A DNA stretch of 64,000 nucleotides from an uncultured Rhodospirillaceae bacterium (GCA_945952105.1 CAMFGZ010000020.1:45772-109771); one strand, 5' to 3'. Counted from the first letter of the stretch, positions 26,825 through 35,785 are shown. The notes: generated by a model from the sequence alone, not told the origin. Program-made: numbers and translations.

Positions 26825-28308
26825 GGGCGTACTCCCTTCGCCGGTGTCGTCGCTCCATCGGCGAGTTTGGCCTCGCCCGCGGCACGGATGGCGATCCCCG
26901 CCTGCTGTGCGCCCAGTACCGCGGTCCTGTTGCCCTGCAGCTGCTCGAGATAGGCGGCAAGGAAGCCCAACTCGTCCTTGTTGCCGGGGAACGGCGGCAT
27001 GTAAGGCTGGGCATTGTGCATGTTGGCGACGTAGTCGGCGGTCAGATCGGGCGTCCAGCGGGCATCGCCGAACATGCGCTGCAGATGGCCGGCCACACCA
27101 TTGACGCCGTGCGTGGTGTGGCAGCGCGAGCAGGTGTCCATGAAAACATCCTTCCCCTTCTGCAGTCGCGCCAGCGCCGCCACGCGTTCGGGCTCGGGCA
27201 GGTTGGGCCGGACGAACGCCTTCTCGGCCTCGGTCAGCGGATTGGAGTAGGTCGCGTAGGCCAGGACGCCGTCGCGCTGCAGCAGGGCATAATCCTCCAC
27301 CCGCAATCCGTTGGCGTACATGTACTGGCCGATGATGTAGGGCTTGCGGATGAACTCTCGAACGCGCTCGAAGTGTCCGGTGAGCCACAGGATGGCGACG
27401 AACGGCACCACCGTCGCCACGCGCGGCAGCAGGCCCGGCCGCGATATGGCGACCTGTACGATGATGAGGATCGCAATGACTGTGGCGGCTGCGAGCCACA
27501 GGAAGTCGTCGAGCCAGCCGCTGAACTGAAGCGTCAGCGTCGAGACGGCGAGGTTGTCCTTCATCGCCGCCGGCACCACGCTGTAGTACCAGTAGCCGCC
27601 TGCGACGACGAAGGGCGCGAAGAGCAGAGTCCAGATGCCGACCGCGCGCGTCGCCTCGTTGCGGAAAGGATCGTCGCGCTTGACGAAGAACGGGATGAGG
27701 AAGAGCGCGATGATCCCGGCCATGGCCGCCGCCAGCGGCGTGCGGAAGGCGAGCTGCGGCAGGTAGACCGGGTTGGAAAAGCCCGCGAACAGCGTGTTGT
27801 CGGACAACCAGTTGCCCGGATCCATCATGAAGCCGAGGATCGACACGATGATCGCCATCGTAATCCACGAGAACAGGGCCAGTGCGAAACCGAGCTGGAT
27901 GTGACGGCGCTTGGCCGAACCCTCGCGCCACGACTTCCAGGTCAGTGTGTAGGCGAGGATCAGGCAGACCTCGGTGATGAAGACCAGCCATTCGACGAAC
28001 CACGCCCAGAAGAAGACGCGGATCAGGCTGCCGATCGAATAGGGATTGACCAGGGAGACCGATAGCCAGATGCCGACTCCCGTCAGCGCCCCCACTGTCG
28101 TGGTGATCAGGAAGCTCACGAACAGGATGCGGTAGGCAAGCCGGTCCCAGCGCGGGTCCTGCTTGCGGTGCGCATACCATTCCATGCAGGCAACCAGGGG
28201 CATCATGCCGACCGCCAGCCCGTGATTGATCAGCACATGAAGGACGGCGATGACGGCGATCAGGCCGCGATTGCCGAAAACGTCGAGATGAAAGACCGGA
28301 AAGTCCAT
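26821..28308 (-). CDS. CydA-like membrane protein fused to a C-terminal monohaem cytochrome c domain
   Basis: A 495-residue protein with about eight membrane spans followed by a c-type cytochrome domain. The membrane part recalls cytochrome bd subunit I in order: N-terminal His residues in VLHVLINHG (24, 29), LTGVGIWLS, then a span with two Glu (WFVEWLVFITEV; 106, 113), then RRHIQLGFALALFSW and GNWLS...SNPVYLP. The GRQPW Q-loop motif of true CydA is not seen. The soluble end has CSRCH at 393-397 and a likely axial Met in PYMPPFPG (437). Orientation predicts a periplasmic haem. It probably transfers electrons between quinol and a c-type carrier, but this is unproven. Confidence 0.78.
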   Translation of the reverse strand: MDFPVFHLDVFGNRGLIAVIAVLHVLINHGLAVGMMPLVACMEWYAHRKQDPRWDRLAYRILFVSFLITTTVGALTGVGIWLSVSLVNPYSIGSLIRVFFWAWFVEWLVFITEVCLILAYTLTWKSWREGSAKRRHIQLGFALALFSWITMAIIVSILGFMMDPGNWLSDNTLFAGFSNPVYLPQLAFRTPLAAAMAGIIALFLIPFFVKRDDPFRNEATRAVGIWTLLFAPFVVAGGYWYYSVVPAAMKDNLAVSTLTLQFSGWLDDFLWLAAATVIAILIIVQVAISRPGLLPRVATVVPFVAILWLTGHFERVREFIRKPYIIGQYMYANGLRVEDYALLQRDGVLAYATYSNPLTEAEKAFVRPNLPEPERVAALARLQKGKDVFMDTCSRCHTTHGVNGVAGHLQRMFGDARWTPDLTADYVANMHNAQPYMPPFPGNKDELGFLAAYLEQLQGNRTAVLGAQQAGIAIRAAGEAKLADGATTPAKGVRP

Positions 28309-28309
28309 C

Positions 28310-28705
28310 TCACGCGGCCCTCACCGGGACTGGCTTCTCGTAGGTAGGCAGGACGAGCATCACCAGCTCGAAGCCGAACAGCAGCATGCCCGCCAGCTGG
28401 AGGGCCGACCCAGCGGGGGCATTCACGGCGAGATGAAGGCCCAACGCTCCGAGGGCCAGAGCCGCCGCACCTGGCAGCCAGACCAGCACGCGGTCGAAGG
28501 CGGCCCGTCTGCCATCGCCGCGACGGACGCTGGCCCCGATCGCGCGGCGCAATCCGGCAACGCCGGCGACCAGCAGGCAGAGCCCTCCGACCACGGCGAA
28601 CAGCGCGGCGCTACCGACCAGCGCCAGCAGCAGGACCAGCATCACGATGTTGAGGACGACCACGCGATAGGACGCGGCGCCGAGCCAGTGTGAAATGATA
28701 TTCAC
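28310..28705 (-). CDS. Small four-span membrane protein, first gene of the cytochrome operon
   Basis: A 131-residue hydrophobic protein with about four spans: residues 12-32, 34-52, 74-92 and 100-122. It ends in a charged tail (PTYEKPVPVRAA). Its stop is one base before the ATG of the CydA-like/cytochrome c fusion, so it belongs to the same transcription unit. I do not recognise a family. No cofactor-binding motif is visible. It may be an assembly or structural subunit. Confidence 0.7.
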   Translation of the reverse strand: MNIISHWLGAASYRVVVLNIVMLVLLLALVGSAALFAVVGGLCLLVAGVAGLRRAIGASVRRGDGRRAAFDRVLVWLPGAAALALGALGLHLAVNAPAGSALQLAGMLLFGFELVMLVLPTYEKPVPVRAA

Positions 28706-28828
28706 GATCCCTCCGACGAAAGCGCGCGCACTTTCGTCGGGAGCTCAGGCCGGCTGAATTGGACAAAAGGTCCAAGGCCGACGGCCGCCGCCGGTGCTTC
28801 CGGGCGGCAAGCGCGGCACCATCGAGCG

Positions 28829-29542
28829 TCAGGATTCGGGAATGGCGCGGTCGATCTGCCAGGTGGCGGCGGAGACGTTGGGCTCGAGGCTGAGGCGGCC
28901 CACGACCTGCTCCAGCGCCGCATCGTTGCGCCGCGCCGCGACCGCCTGGGCCGTGACCGTCACCTTCGACGTGTCGGGGATGTCCTCGCTGTCGAGGCGA
29001 CGAAGGCCGAGCCCGGCATGAGAGAGCGCATGCAGCAGGAGCGAGCGCATGTGTGCTTCCTCCGCGCCCTTGCAGACGACCTCGACCGTGTAGTGGCTCT
29101 CGACGTCCGTCGAGGTCAGCAGCCGCGTGTTCATGCGCCGCACCAAAGGCCGCAGCAGCAGGTTGGTCGCCACCACCATCGCGGCGGCCAACAAGGCCGG
29201 ACCGGCATACCCGGCGCCCGACATCGTGCCGACCATGGCCGAGCACCAGAGCGTCGCCGCCGTATTGAGCCCATGCACGTTGACTCCCTCGCGCAGGATC
29301 ACGCCCGCGCCAAGGAAGCCGATGCCGGTCACGACCTGCGCAGCGACGCGCGTGGGATCGCCGGCGCCGACGAAGCCGGAGAAGGCCACGAACCCGGAGG
29401 CGCCGAGGGCCACCAGCGCATTGGTGCGCAGGCCCGCCATCTTCTGGTTCCACTGGCGCTCGATGCCGATGGCGGCCCCCAGCAGCAGGGCGATCCCGAG
29501 CCGCAGCCCGGTCTCGGCGAGTTCGATCAGGTCGAAGTGCAT
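28829..29542 (-). CDS. MgtC/SapB family membrane protein
   Basis: A 237-residue protein with the MgtC signature: an N-terminal LRLGIALLLGAAIGIERQW, LRTNALVALGASGFV, VVTGIGFLGAGVILREG and LNTAATLWCSAMVG, giving five spans. A soluble C-terminal ACT-like domain follows (VEVVCKGAEEAHMRSLLLHAL). MgtC proteins help survival at low Mg2+ or in host cells by inhibiting the F1Fo ATP synthase; the enzymatic function of environmental members is unknown. It starts 9 bases beyond the stop of the upstream ABC ATPase, so it could share that transcript. Confidence 0.92.
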   Translation of the reverse strand: MHFDLIELAETGLRLGIALLLGAAIGIERQWNQKMAGLRTNALVALGASGFVAFSGFVGAGDPTRVAAQVVTGIGFLGAGVILREGVNVHGLNTAATLWCSAMVGTMSGAGYAGPALLAAAMVVATNLLLRPLVRRMNTRLLTSTDVESHYTVEVVCKGAEEAHMRSLLLHALSHAGLGLRRLDSEDIPDTSKVTVTAQAVAARRNDAALEQVVGRLSLEPNVSAATWQIDRAIPES

Positions 29543-29551
29543 CGTTCTTCC

Positions 29552-30868
29552 TCAACCCGGATTGTCGAGATTGAACACGTCGCTGACCTCGTCGTATGCG
29601 AAGATCTCACCGAACCGCCCCCATGAGGTGGCCGTCCGCAGCGTCTGCTCTGCGAAGGATTCCGACATGTGGTCCTCCAGCTCGCTGCGAAAGCGGCTGC
29701 CCGGCGCGCGGTGCGTTCCGCGCTCGTCGAGGATGCGGCGGATATGCGCAGCGAGCGGCACGTAGTTCAGCACATGCTGGGCGAACAGTTTCTTTCGGCC
29801 GTCGGGTTCGAGACCGACGAAGCGCCGGCCGGGCTCCGTGAGCTTGATGTCGCCCTCCGCCAGCTCGGCGAAGCGCAGCAGCTGCAACACCTCGGCGACC
29901 GGGAAGAGGTCGTCGACCTCCATGTGCAGATCGGCCGCCAGTTCCGGCAGGCCGGCATGGCCGAGATGCGGCTCCGCGGCGACGGCCTCCAGCAGGCCCG
30001 CGATCATGTTGGGCGATACCCTCGGCAGCAGCATGGCGATGCCGGTGCCGAAGAAATGGCCCTGTCCTGCCTTGCCGTCGGGGCGCGCGGTCATGCTCGC
30101 ATAGAGATCCTCGACGATCTGCCGGAACGCCGGGTCGAGACGGTTGCGCGGATGCGGCAGGTCGATCCTGATCTCGGCCGCAACACGGCCGGGATTGGAG
30201 GCGAAGACCAGCACGCGGTCAGACAACAGCACCGCCTCCTCGATATTGTGCGTGACGACGGCGATTGCGGAGATCGGCAGGCGGCCCTCCATCCAGAGCT
30301 CCAGCAGGTCGGTGCGCAGCGTCTCCGCCGTCAGCACATCGAGGGCGGAGAAGGCTTCGTCCATCAGCAGCACGGTCGGCTGCACCACGAGCGCGCGCGC
30401 GATGCCGACCCGCTGGCGCATGCCGCCCGACAGTTCCTTCGGATAGGCGCTCTCGTACCCGTCGAGACCGATCAGGTCGATGGCGGCCAGCGCGCGGCGG
30501 TTGCGTTCGGCCGGCGCGATGCCCTGCGCCTCCAGGCCGATCTCGACGTTTTGCAGCACGGTCAGCCAGGGAAAGAGCGCGAAGGACTGGAACACCATCG
30601 CCACGTCGGGCGACGGCCCGGCGACACGCCGCCCGTCGATCCGCACCTCGCCGCCGCTCGCCGGCATCAGGCCGGCGAGGATGCGAAGCAGCGTCGTCTT
30701 TCCGCAACCGGAACGGCCGAGGAAGGACACGATCTCGTTGCGGCCGAGCGTGAAGGTGACGTCGCCCAGCACCAGAACGTCCTCGCCGCTGCCCTTCGGG
30801 TAGACCTTGCGGATATGGTCGACATGGACCAGCGTCCGGTCCTGCACGGGGTTCACGATTGAATCCAT
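29552..30868 (-). CDS. NitT/TauT-type ABC ATPase with C-terminal AAA-associated domain
   Basis: A 438-residue protein. The first 255 residues are a complete ABC ATPase with Walker A GRSGCGKTTLL, signature LSGGMRQRVGIARAL and Walker B LLMDEAFSALD. The remaining 180 residues form the AAA-associated domain seen in a subset of nitrate/sulfonate/bicarbonate transporters (MIAGLLEAVAAEPHLGHAGLPELA...FAEQTLRTATSWGRFGEIFAYD). That domain may act as a regulatory or dimerisation unit. It is 10 bases downstream of a double-domain permease. No binding protein is adjacent on this side. Confidence 0.9.
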   Translation of the reverse strand: MDSIVNPVQDRTLVHVDHIRKVYPKGSGEDVLVLGDVTFTLGRNEIVSFLGRSGCGKTTLLRILAGLMPASGGEVRIDGRRVAGPSPDVAMVFQSFALFPWLTVLQNVEIGLEAQGIAPAERNRRALAAIDLIGLDGYESAYPKELSGGMRQRVGIARALVVQPTVLLMDEAFSALDVLTAETLRTDLLELWMEGRLPISAIAVVTHNIEEAVLLSDRVLVFASNPGRVAAEIRIDLPHPRNRLDPAFRQIVEDLYASMTARPDGKAGQGHFFGTGIAMLLPRVSPNMIAGLLEAVAAEPHLGHAGLPELAADLHMEVDDLFPVAEVLQLLRFAELAEGDIKLTEPGRRFVGLEPDGRKKLFAQHVLNYVPLAAHIRRILDERGTHRAPGSRFRSELEDHMSESFAEQTLRTATSWGRFGEIFAYDEVSDVFNLDNPG

Positions 30869-30878
30869 GAGGCTTCTC

Positions 30879-32630
30879 CTACTCGAGCCTGAAGCGGTTC
30901 TCGGCGAGGCGATAGAGCGGCCGCCACAGCAGCCGGTTACAGGCGATCACCATCGCCGACATGACCACGATGCCGAGCACGACGCGCGGGAAGTCGCCGG
31001 CGGTCGTCGCGTCCGCAATGTAGGCGCCGAGCCCTTCGGCGCGCAGGTGCGTGTCGCCCCAGCTCGCCACCTCGGCCACGATGCTGGCGTTCCATGAACC
31101 ACCCGCCGCCGTCAGCGCGCCGGTGACGTAATAGGGCAGGATCGCCGGCACGATGACCTGCCGCCAGCGCTGCCACGGTCCCAGGCGGTAGAGCGCCGCC
31201 ACGTCGCGCAGGTCGGTCTGCACCGCGCTCGCCCCGGCGATGACGTTGAACAGGATGTACCACTGCGTGCCCAGGATCATGAGCGGGCTCAGCCAGATGT
31301 CGGGATCGAGCCTGAAGCTCACGATTGCAACGACCGCGACGGGGAACACGACGTTCGCCGGGAAGGCCGCGAGGAATTGCGCGACTGGCTGCAGGGCGGT
31401 GGCAAGGCGCGGCCTGAGGCCGATCCATACACCAACCGGCACCCAGACCAGGCTGGCCAGTGCGATCAGCACCAGCACGCGCAGCAGGGTCAGCAGCCCG
31501 TCGGTCAAGGCCATGCGAAGATCTTCGAACCCGAGCGTGGCACGCGTGAACACCACGATATGCCACAGTGCATAGCCGACCAGGGCGGCGAGGATCACCA
31601 TCCAGGCGGTCTCGCCCGTGCGCGAGGCGGCGCCGGCGCGCGGCGGGCCAGGCGGACGCGTGAGGGGCGTCGGCAGCAGCGCGATCCGGTCGACGAGCCA
31701 TCCCACGCCGCGGGTGATGCGCGGCAGCATCCGCGCACGACGCCAGAAATCGTAGACCCAGGAGTGCGGCCGAGAATCGGCGGCGGTCTGCTCGAAACGG
31801 AACTTGTCCGCCCAGGCGACGACCGGCCGGAAGATGAGCTGGTCGTAGGCCAGGATCACCGCCGCCATGGTCGCCACCGCCAGCAGCACCGCGTGGATGT
31901 CGCGCTCCTGGATCGCGAGCGCCAGCCACGAACCGATGCCCGGCAGCATCACCGTGGTGTTGCCGACCGTAATGGCCTCGGATGCGACGACGAAGAACCA
32001 GCCGCCTGACATCGACATCATCGTGTTCCAGATGAGGCCTGGCGCCGCGAACGGCACGTCGAGCCGCCAGAAGCGCAGCCACGGCGAGAAGCGGTAGTGG
32101 CGCGCGACCTCGTCGAGATCGCGCGGCACGGTGCGCAGCGACTGGTAGAAGCTGAACGCCATGTTCCAGGCCTGGCTGGTGAAGATGGCGAAGATCGCCG
32201 CGCACTCCGCGCCCAGTACGCTGCCGGGGAAGAGCTGCAGGAAGAACGCGACGGTGAAGGTGAGGAAACCCAGCACCGGCACCGACTGCAGGATGTCGAG
32301 CGCCGGCACGATGACGAGTTCGGCCTTGCGGCTGCGGGCGGCAAGCGTCGCGAACACGAAGGTGAAGAGCAGCGAGGCGACGATCGCGGCGAACATGCGC
32401 AGGGTGGTGCGCAGCGCATATTCCGGCAGGTTGGCCGGATCGAGCGTGATCGGCGTGCCGAGTTGCGCGACGGGCGCGGTCATCTCGCGCACACCGTGGG
32501 CGAGAAGCACGAAGACGCCGACGATCAGCAGGAAGATCGCCGCGTCGAACAGGTTGGGTGCGAAGCGCCCGCCGCCCAGGCCGAGCGGCGGTGCGGCCGG
32601 ACGGGCCGCGTGGTTACGGGATGTACGCAT
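30879..32630 (-). CDS. Double-domain NitT/TauT-type ABC permease
   Basis: A 583-residue protein made of two fused permease domains, each with about five to six spans. The two EAA coupling loops are visible: DEVARHYRFSPWLRFWRLDVP in the first half and DVAALYRLGPWQRWRQVIVP in the second. A linker with RAGAASRTGETAW separates the halves. Fused permeases of this kind pair with the AAA-associated ATPase encoded next to it. The transported anion or metal is unknown. It has an unusually long upstream region (see 32631-32998). Confidence 0.9.
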   Translation of the reverse strand: MRTSRNHAARPAAPPLGLGGGRFAPNLFDAAIFLLIVGVFVLLAHGVREMTAPVAQLGTPITLDPANLPEYALRTTLRMFAAIVASLLFTFVFATLAARSRKAELVIVPALDILQSVPVLGFLTFTVAFFLQLFPGSVLGAECAAIFAIFTSQAWNMAFSFYQSLRTVPRDLDEVARHYRFSPWLRFWRLDVPFAAPGLIWNTMMSMSGGWFFVVASEAITVGNTTVMLPGIGSWLALAIQERDIHAVLLAVATMAAVILAYDQLIFRPVVAWADKFRFEQTAADSRPHSWVYDFWRRARMLPRITRGVGWLVDRIALLPTPLTRPPGPPRAGAASRTGETAWMVILAALVGYALWHIVVFTRATLGFEDLRMALTDGLLTLLRVLVLIALASLVWVPVGVWIGLRPRLATALQPVAQFLAAFPANVVFPVAVVAIVSFRLDPDIWLSPLMILGTQWYILFNVIAGASAVQTDLRDVAALYRLGPWQRWRQVIVPAILPYYVTGALTAAGGSWNASIVAEVASWGDTHLRAEGLGAYIADATTAGDFPRVVLGIVVMSAMVIACNRLLWRPLYRLAENRFRLE

Positions 32631-32998
32631 GTTGGCTTCCTGGTGGTCCGTCGAGCGGCACCCGACCGGGAAGCGCGGCCACCGCCGCCTCGAAGCGACG
32701 GGCTAGCGGCCGATGAGTCCCGGGGGCATGGCGCCGGACACGACCACGGTCGCAAGACGATCGTGGCACGCGGTCGGCGCGAGGCATGGTCGAGGGGTCA
32801 TCGGCTCCTGTTCCGTTCAGTCGCGAGGCGCCATACGCCTGCCCGCGAGCCTCGTCAATCGGACTCGCACCGGACGCCGCCGGGATGCGATCCGGCCCCT
32901 GCTCTACGCTGCCCATCGCCTCCCTCTAGTGCGGGAGGTGTTGCGGTTTCGTGAAGGAGGCGACGGCGAAAGAGCGCGCCCACGGCCGGATGGGCGCC
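32631..32998 (-). other. Long upstream region, possible structured RNA leader
   Basis: A 368-base stretch without a convincing gene, upstream of the double-domain permease. On the reverse strand it holds a CCTCCC/GGGAGG hairpin (32918-32939). Next come elements reminiscent of cobalamin-riboswitch cores: CCGGTGCGAGTCCG (32860-32873), CGCGACTG (32818-32825) and GGAGCCGATGACC (32796-32808), in the expected order but with non-standard spacing. I could not fold it, so the assignment is tentative. Short open frames here have no codon-use support. Confidence 0.3.
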
Positions 32999-33745
32999 TT
33001 ACCCGACCTTGCCGAGATGCCTGCGGATGTCAGCGATCAGGCCCGCATCGGCGGCATCGTCCCGGCGGCGCGGACGCGGCGTGTCGATCGTGCGGTCGAT
33101 CACCGCGCGGCCCGGCGAACCCGCCAGTACCACGACCCGGTCGGCGAGATAGGTCGCCTCCTCGATGTCGTGGGTGACGAACAGGATGGTCTTGCCGGTC
33201 TGCTGCCAGATGCGCGTCAGCTCGTCCTGCAGCCCTTCGCGCGAGATCGCATCTAGGGCGGAGAAGGGCTCGTCCATCAGCAGCACCTCGGGCTCGACCG
33301 CGAGCGCGCGGGCCAGCGACACACGCTGACGCTGGCCGCCCGAGAGCTGGTAGGGCCAGCGACTGGCAAGCTCGGCGAGGCCGACGATACGCAATGCCTC
33401 GACCGCCCTGGCGCGGCGCTCGGCTTTCGGCAAGCCCGAGCCTTCGAGGCCGAAGGCGACAGTGTCGACGACCCGGCGCCACGGCAGCAGGCGCGAATCC
33501 TGGAACACCAGCGCCACCGGCTGGCGGGCCGCCGATCTTGTCGCCAGCGACACCTGGCCGGCGCTGGCCTTGGCAAGGCCGATCAGCACCCGCAGCAGGG
33601 TCGACTTGCCGACGCCGGAGGCGCCGACGATGGCCACGAACGCGCCGCGCGGGATCGCGAGGTCGAGACCGCGCAGCACCTCGGTGCGGCGGCCATCGCG
33701 CTCGAAGGTGAGGCCGAGGCCCCTAATGTCGATCACGCTGTCCAT
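32999..33745 (-). CDS. NitT/TauT-type ABC ATPase (SsuB/TauB-like)
   Basis: A 248-residue ATPase with Walker A GASGVGKSTLL, Q-loop LVFQDSRLLPWR, signature LSGGQRQRVSLARAL and Walker B LLMDEPFSALD. The QDSRLLPW Q-loop is typical of the SsuB/TauB/NrtD group. The ATG at 33745 overlaps the permease stop (ATGA). Together with the permease and binding protein upstream it makes a complete three-gene importer for a sulfonate-, nitrate- or taurine-like anion. Confidence 0.92.
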   Translation of the reverse strand: MDSVIDIRGLGLTFERDGRRTEVLRGLDLAIPRGAFVAIVGASGVGKSTLLRVLIGLAKASAGQVSLATRSAARQPVALVFQDSRLLPWRRVVDTVAFGLEGSGLPKAERRARAVEALRIVGLAELASRWPYQLSGGQRQRVSLARALAVEPEVLLMDEPFSALDAISREGLQDELTRIWQQTGKTILFVTHDIEEATYLADRVVVLAGSPGRAVIDRTIDTPRPRRRDDAADAGLIADIRRHLGKVG

Positions 33746-34554
33746 CACGCCTTCCATCGCAGCAGCCAGTTCTGGGTGACGAGGAACAGCGAATCGAGGA
33801 TGCCGTAGAGCGCGGCCATGGTGAGCATGTAGACGACCACGATATCGGTCGCGAGCAGCGACGAGGCCTCGATCATGCGGTTGCCGAGGCCCGGCACGCC
33901 GAAGATCTCGGCGGCGACCACCGCCATCCAGGCCTGGCCGAGCGCCGTGCGCAGGCCGACGAGGATGCCGGGCATCGCGGCCGGCAGGTAGATTTTGAAC
34001 AGCTTCTCCAGCGGGCTGCGGAAGCCGAAGGCCTCGGCGACTTCCAGCAGGTCGCGATCGACCGCGCGCACCGCGCCGTGCGCGGCGAAGAACACGATCC
34101 AGAAGACCGAGATGGCGATGATGAAGACGGCGGCCTTGGGCGTGACGCCGAACCAGATGATGGCAAAGGGCGCCCAGGCGAGGCCGGGGATGGGGCGCAG
34201 CAGGCGCACGACCCACGAGGTCAGATCCTCGGCGACACGCGACATGCCGGTGAGCACACCGACCGCGACACCCAGCGCCGCACCGATCACCAGGCCGATT
34301 CCATAGTGGCTGAGGCTGCCCGTGACCGCCCTCAGCCACATGCCGGAGTCGATTTCGCTGCGGAAGGCCGTGGGAATCGCCAGCGGCCCCGGCAACATCA
34401 TCGGATTGACGAGGCCGAGCGACGGCACCGCCTGCCAGATCAGCAGGAAGGCGAGCAGCCCCGCGGCGCCGAGCCCGATCGAGCCGAGGGCACCCAGGCG
34501 GGCACGCGTCGGGGCGGGCGAGGCGGCAAGCTCGCCGGTCTGGGTGATGGCCAT
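33745..34554 (-). CDS. NitT/TauT-type ABC permease (SsuC/TauC-like)
   Basis: A 269-residue permease with six spans. The motif DRDLLEVAEAFGFRSPLEKLFKIYLPAAMPGILVGLRTALGQAW-region contains the EAA coupling loop and is characteristic of SsuC/TauC. The N-terminus has a first span at about 25-45 (LGAAGLLAFLLIWQAV). It lies 20 bases after the binding-protein gene and overlaps the ATPase start, so the three genes are translated together. Confidence 0.92.
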   Translation of the reverse strand: MAITQTGELAASPAPTRARLGALGSIGLGAAGLLAFLLIWQAVPSLGLVNPMMLPGPLAIPTAFRSEIDSGMWLRAVTGSLSHYGIGLVIGAALGVAVGVLTGMSRVAEDLTSWVVRLLRPIPGLAWAPFAIIWFGVTPKAAVFIIAISVFWIVFFAAHGAVRAVDRDLLEVAEAFGFRSPLEKLFKIYLPAAMPGILVGLRTALGQAWMAVVAAEIFGVPGLGNRMIEASSLLATDIVVVYMLTMAALYGILDSLFLVTQNWLLRWKA

Positions 34555-34574
34555 CGGGAGATCCTAGTCGGCCA

Positions 34575-35621
34575 TCAGCCCGGCCGCCGCGCCTTCTCGT
34601 AGAAGCGCACGTCGAACAGGGCGTCGAGCGGGGCGGCTTCCTTGAGCGAGCCGAGCTTCACCTGGTAGGCCTCCATCGCCTTCGACGGCGCTATGACCTC
34701 GCGCGGATCGATGACGAACCTGGTGGCCGGCGACTTCAGCGCCGCCTTGATGATCTCGAGATCGACGATGCCCTTGGCGAGATTGGCGGCAACAGCAGGC
34801 GCGGCCTTGTCCGGGTCCTTCGTCAGCAGGTCGCCGGCGCGCACCAGCGCATCGACCAGCGACTGCACCGCCGCCGGCTGCTTGGCGATCAGCGCGCCGG
34901 TGACGGCAACGACGGTCCCGGGCTGGCCGGGGAACAGCCTGTCGCCGACTTCGATCAGCTTGATGGCAGGATTGCTCTTCAGGATGATCGAGAGCGCCGG
35001 CTCGCGCACGGTCGCGCCCTCGACGGCGTCGGCCAGTACGGCCTGCTGAGTGGCGTCGATGCCCATGGCCACGATCTCGACATCCTCGCGGTTGGCCTTG
35101 ATGACCTCCCACAGCCAGTATTGCAGCGTCGTGTTGGGGACCGAGCCGGCCGGCTGCGTGGCGAGGCGCGCGGCCTTGCCGGTCGCCGCCCTGTAGCGTT
35201 TGAAGGCCTCGGCGGGCGCAACGCCCGGCGCGAAATGCGTGGCAAGGCGCGGCACGCCGACGAAGACGTTCTCGCCGCTCGCCGTCGCCGCCACCACCTT
35301 CACGTCGACGCCGCGCGAGCGCGCGACGCCCAGCGGCGCGATGCCCGCGACATAGGCGTCGAGCGTGCCCGAGGCCAGCGCCTGGATGGCGTGCGGGCCC
35401 GACTGGAAGGTCGTCAGGGTGAGGTCGAGACCGGCTTCCTTGGCCCAGCCTTCCTTGTCGACGACGAAGATCGGCGCGGCGCCGATCACCGGGATGTTGC
35501 CGATGCGGATCGGCACGCGCGTGCCCTGCGCCTGGACGCGGCCCGACAACAGGGCCGGCGTGGCCAGCAACGAGGCACCGGCGGCCAGCAAGGCGCGACG
35601 CGGGAGGGAGGGCAAGGTCAT
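34575..35621 (-). CDS. NitT/TauT-type ABC substrate-binding protein
   Basis: A 348-residue periplasmic binding protein. The signal peptide MTLPSLPRRALLAAGASLLA has a twin-arginine-like PRRALL motif and probable cleavage near VQAQG. The mature domain opens with RIGNIPVIGAAPIFVVDKEGWAKEAGLDLTL, the NMT1/SsuA-like fold. I chose ATG 35621 because the upstream extension in the same frame lacks any family feature. First gene of the ssu-like operon; the likely promoter lies in the AT-richer stretch 35640-35720. Confidence 0.9.
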   Translation of the reverse strand: MTLPSLPRRALLAAGASLLATPALLSGRVQAQGTRVPIRIGNIPVIGAAPIFVVDKEGWAKEAGLDLTLTTFQSGPHAIQALASGTLDAYVAGIAPLGVARSRGVDVKVVAATASGENVFVGVPRLATHFAPGVAPAEAFKRYRAATGKAARLATQPAGSVPNTTLQYWLWEVIKANREDVEIVAMGIDATQQAVLADAVEGATVREPALSIILKSNPAIKLIEVGDRLFPGQPGTVVAVTGALIAKQPAAVQSLVDALVRAGDLLTKDPDKAAPAVAANLAKGIVDLEIIKAALKSPATRFVIDPREVIAPSKAMEAYQVKLGSLKEAAPLDALFDVRFYEKARRPG

Positions 35622-35785
35622 GGAACTCTCTACGAAGGCGAGATGCGCGGAAGCGCAAACGGCGCCTGAGATAGAAAATTCAGTCGTTGAGAACAATCCA
35701 TCCGGCGAAAATGGATGAGAAGTGGTCACGGCCAATCGCGGCCTTGGAAGGATTTTCTCTACAAGGTGCAATTCAAGCTCAAGCC

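Noticed and set aside
25763..28180. A continuous 805-codon reverse frame across both large membrane genes
   Set aside because: Only its last 353 codons are protein-like (from GTG 26824). The earlier part is the shifted reading of the CydA-like gene.
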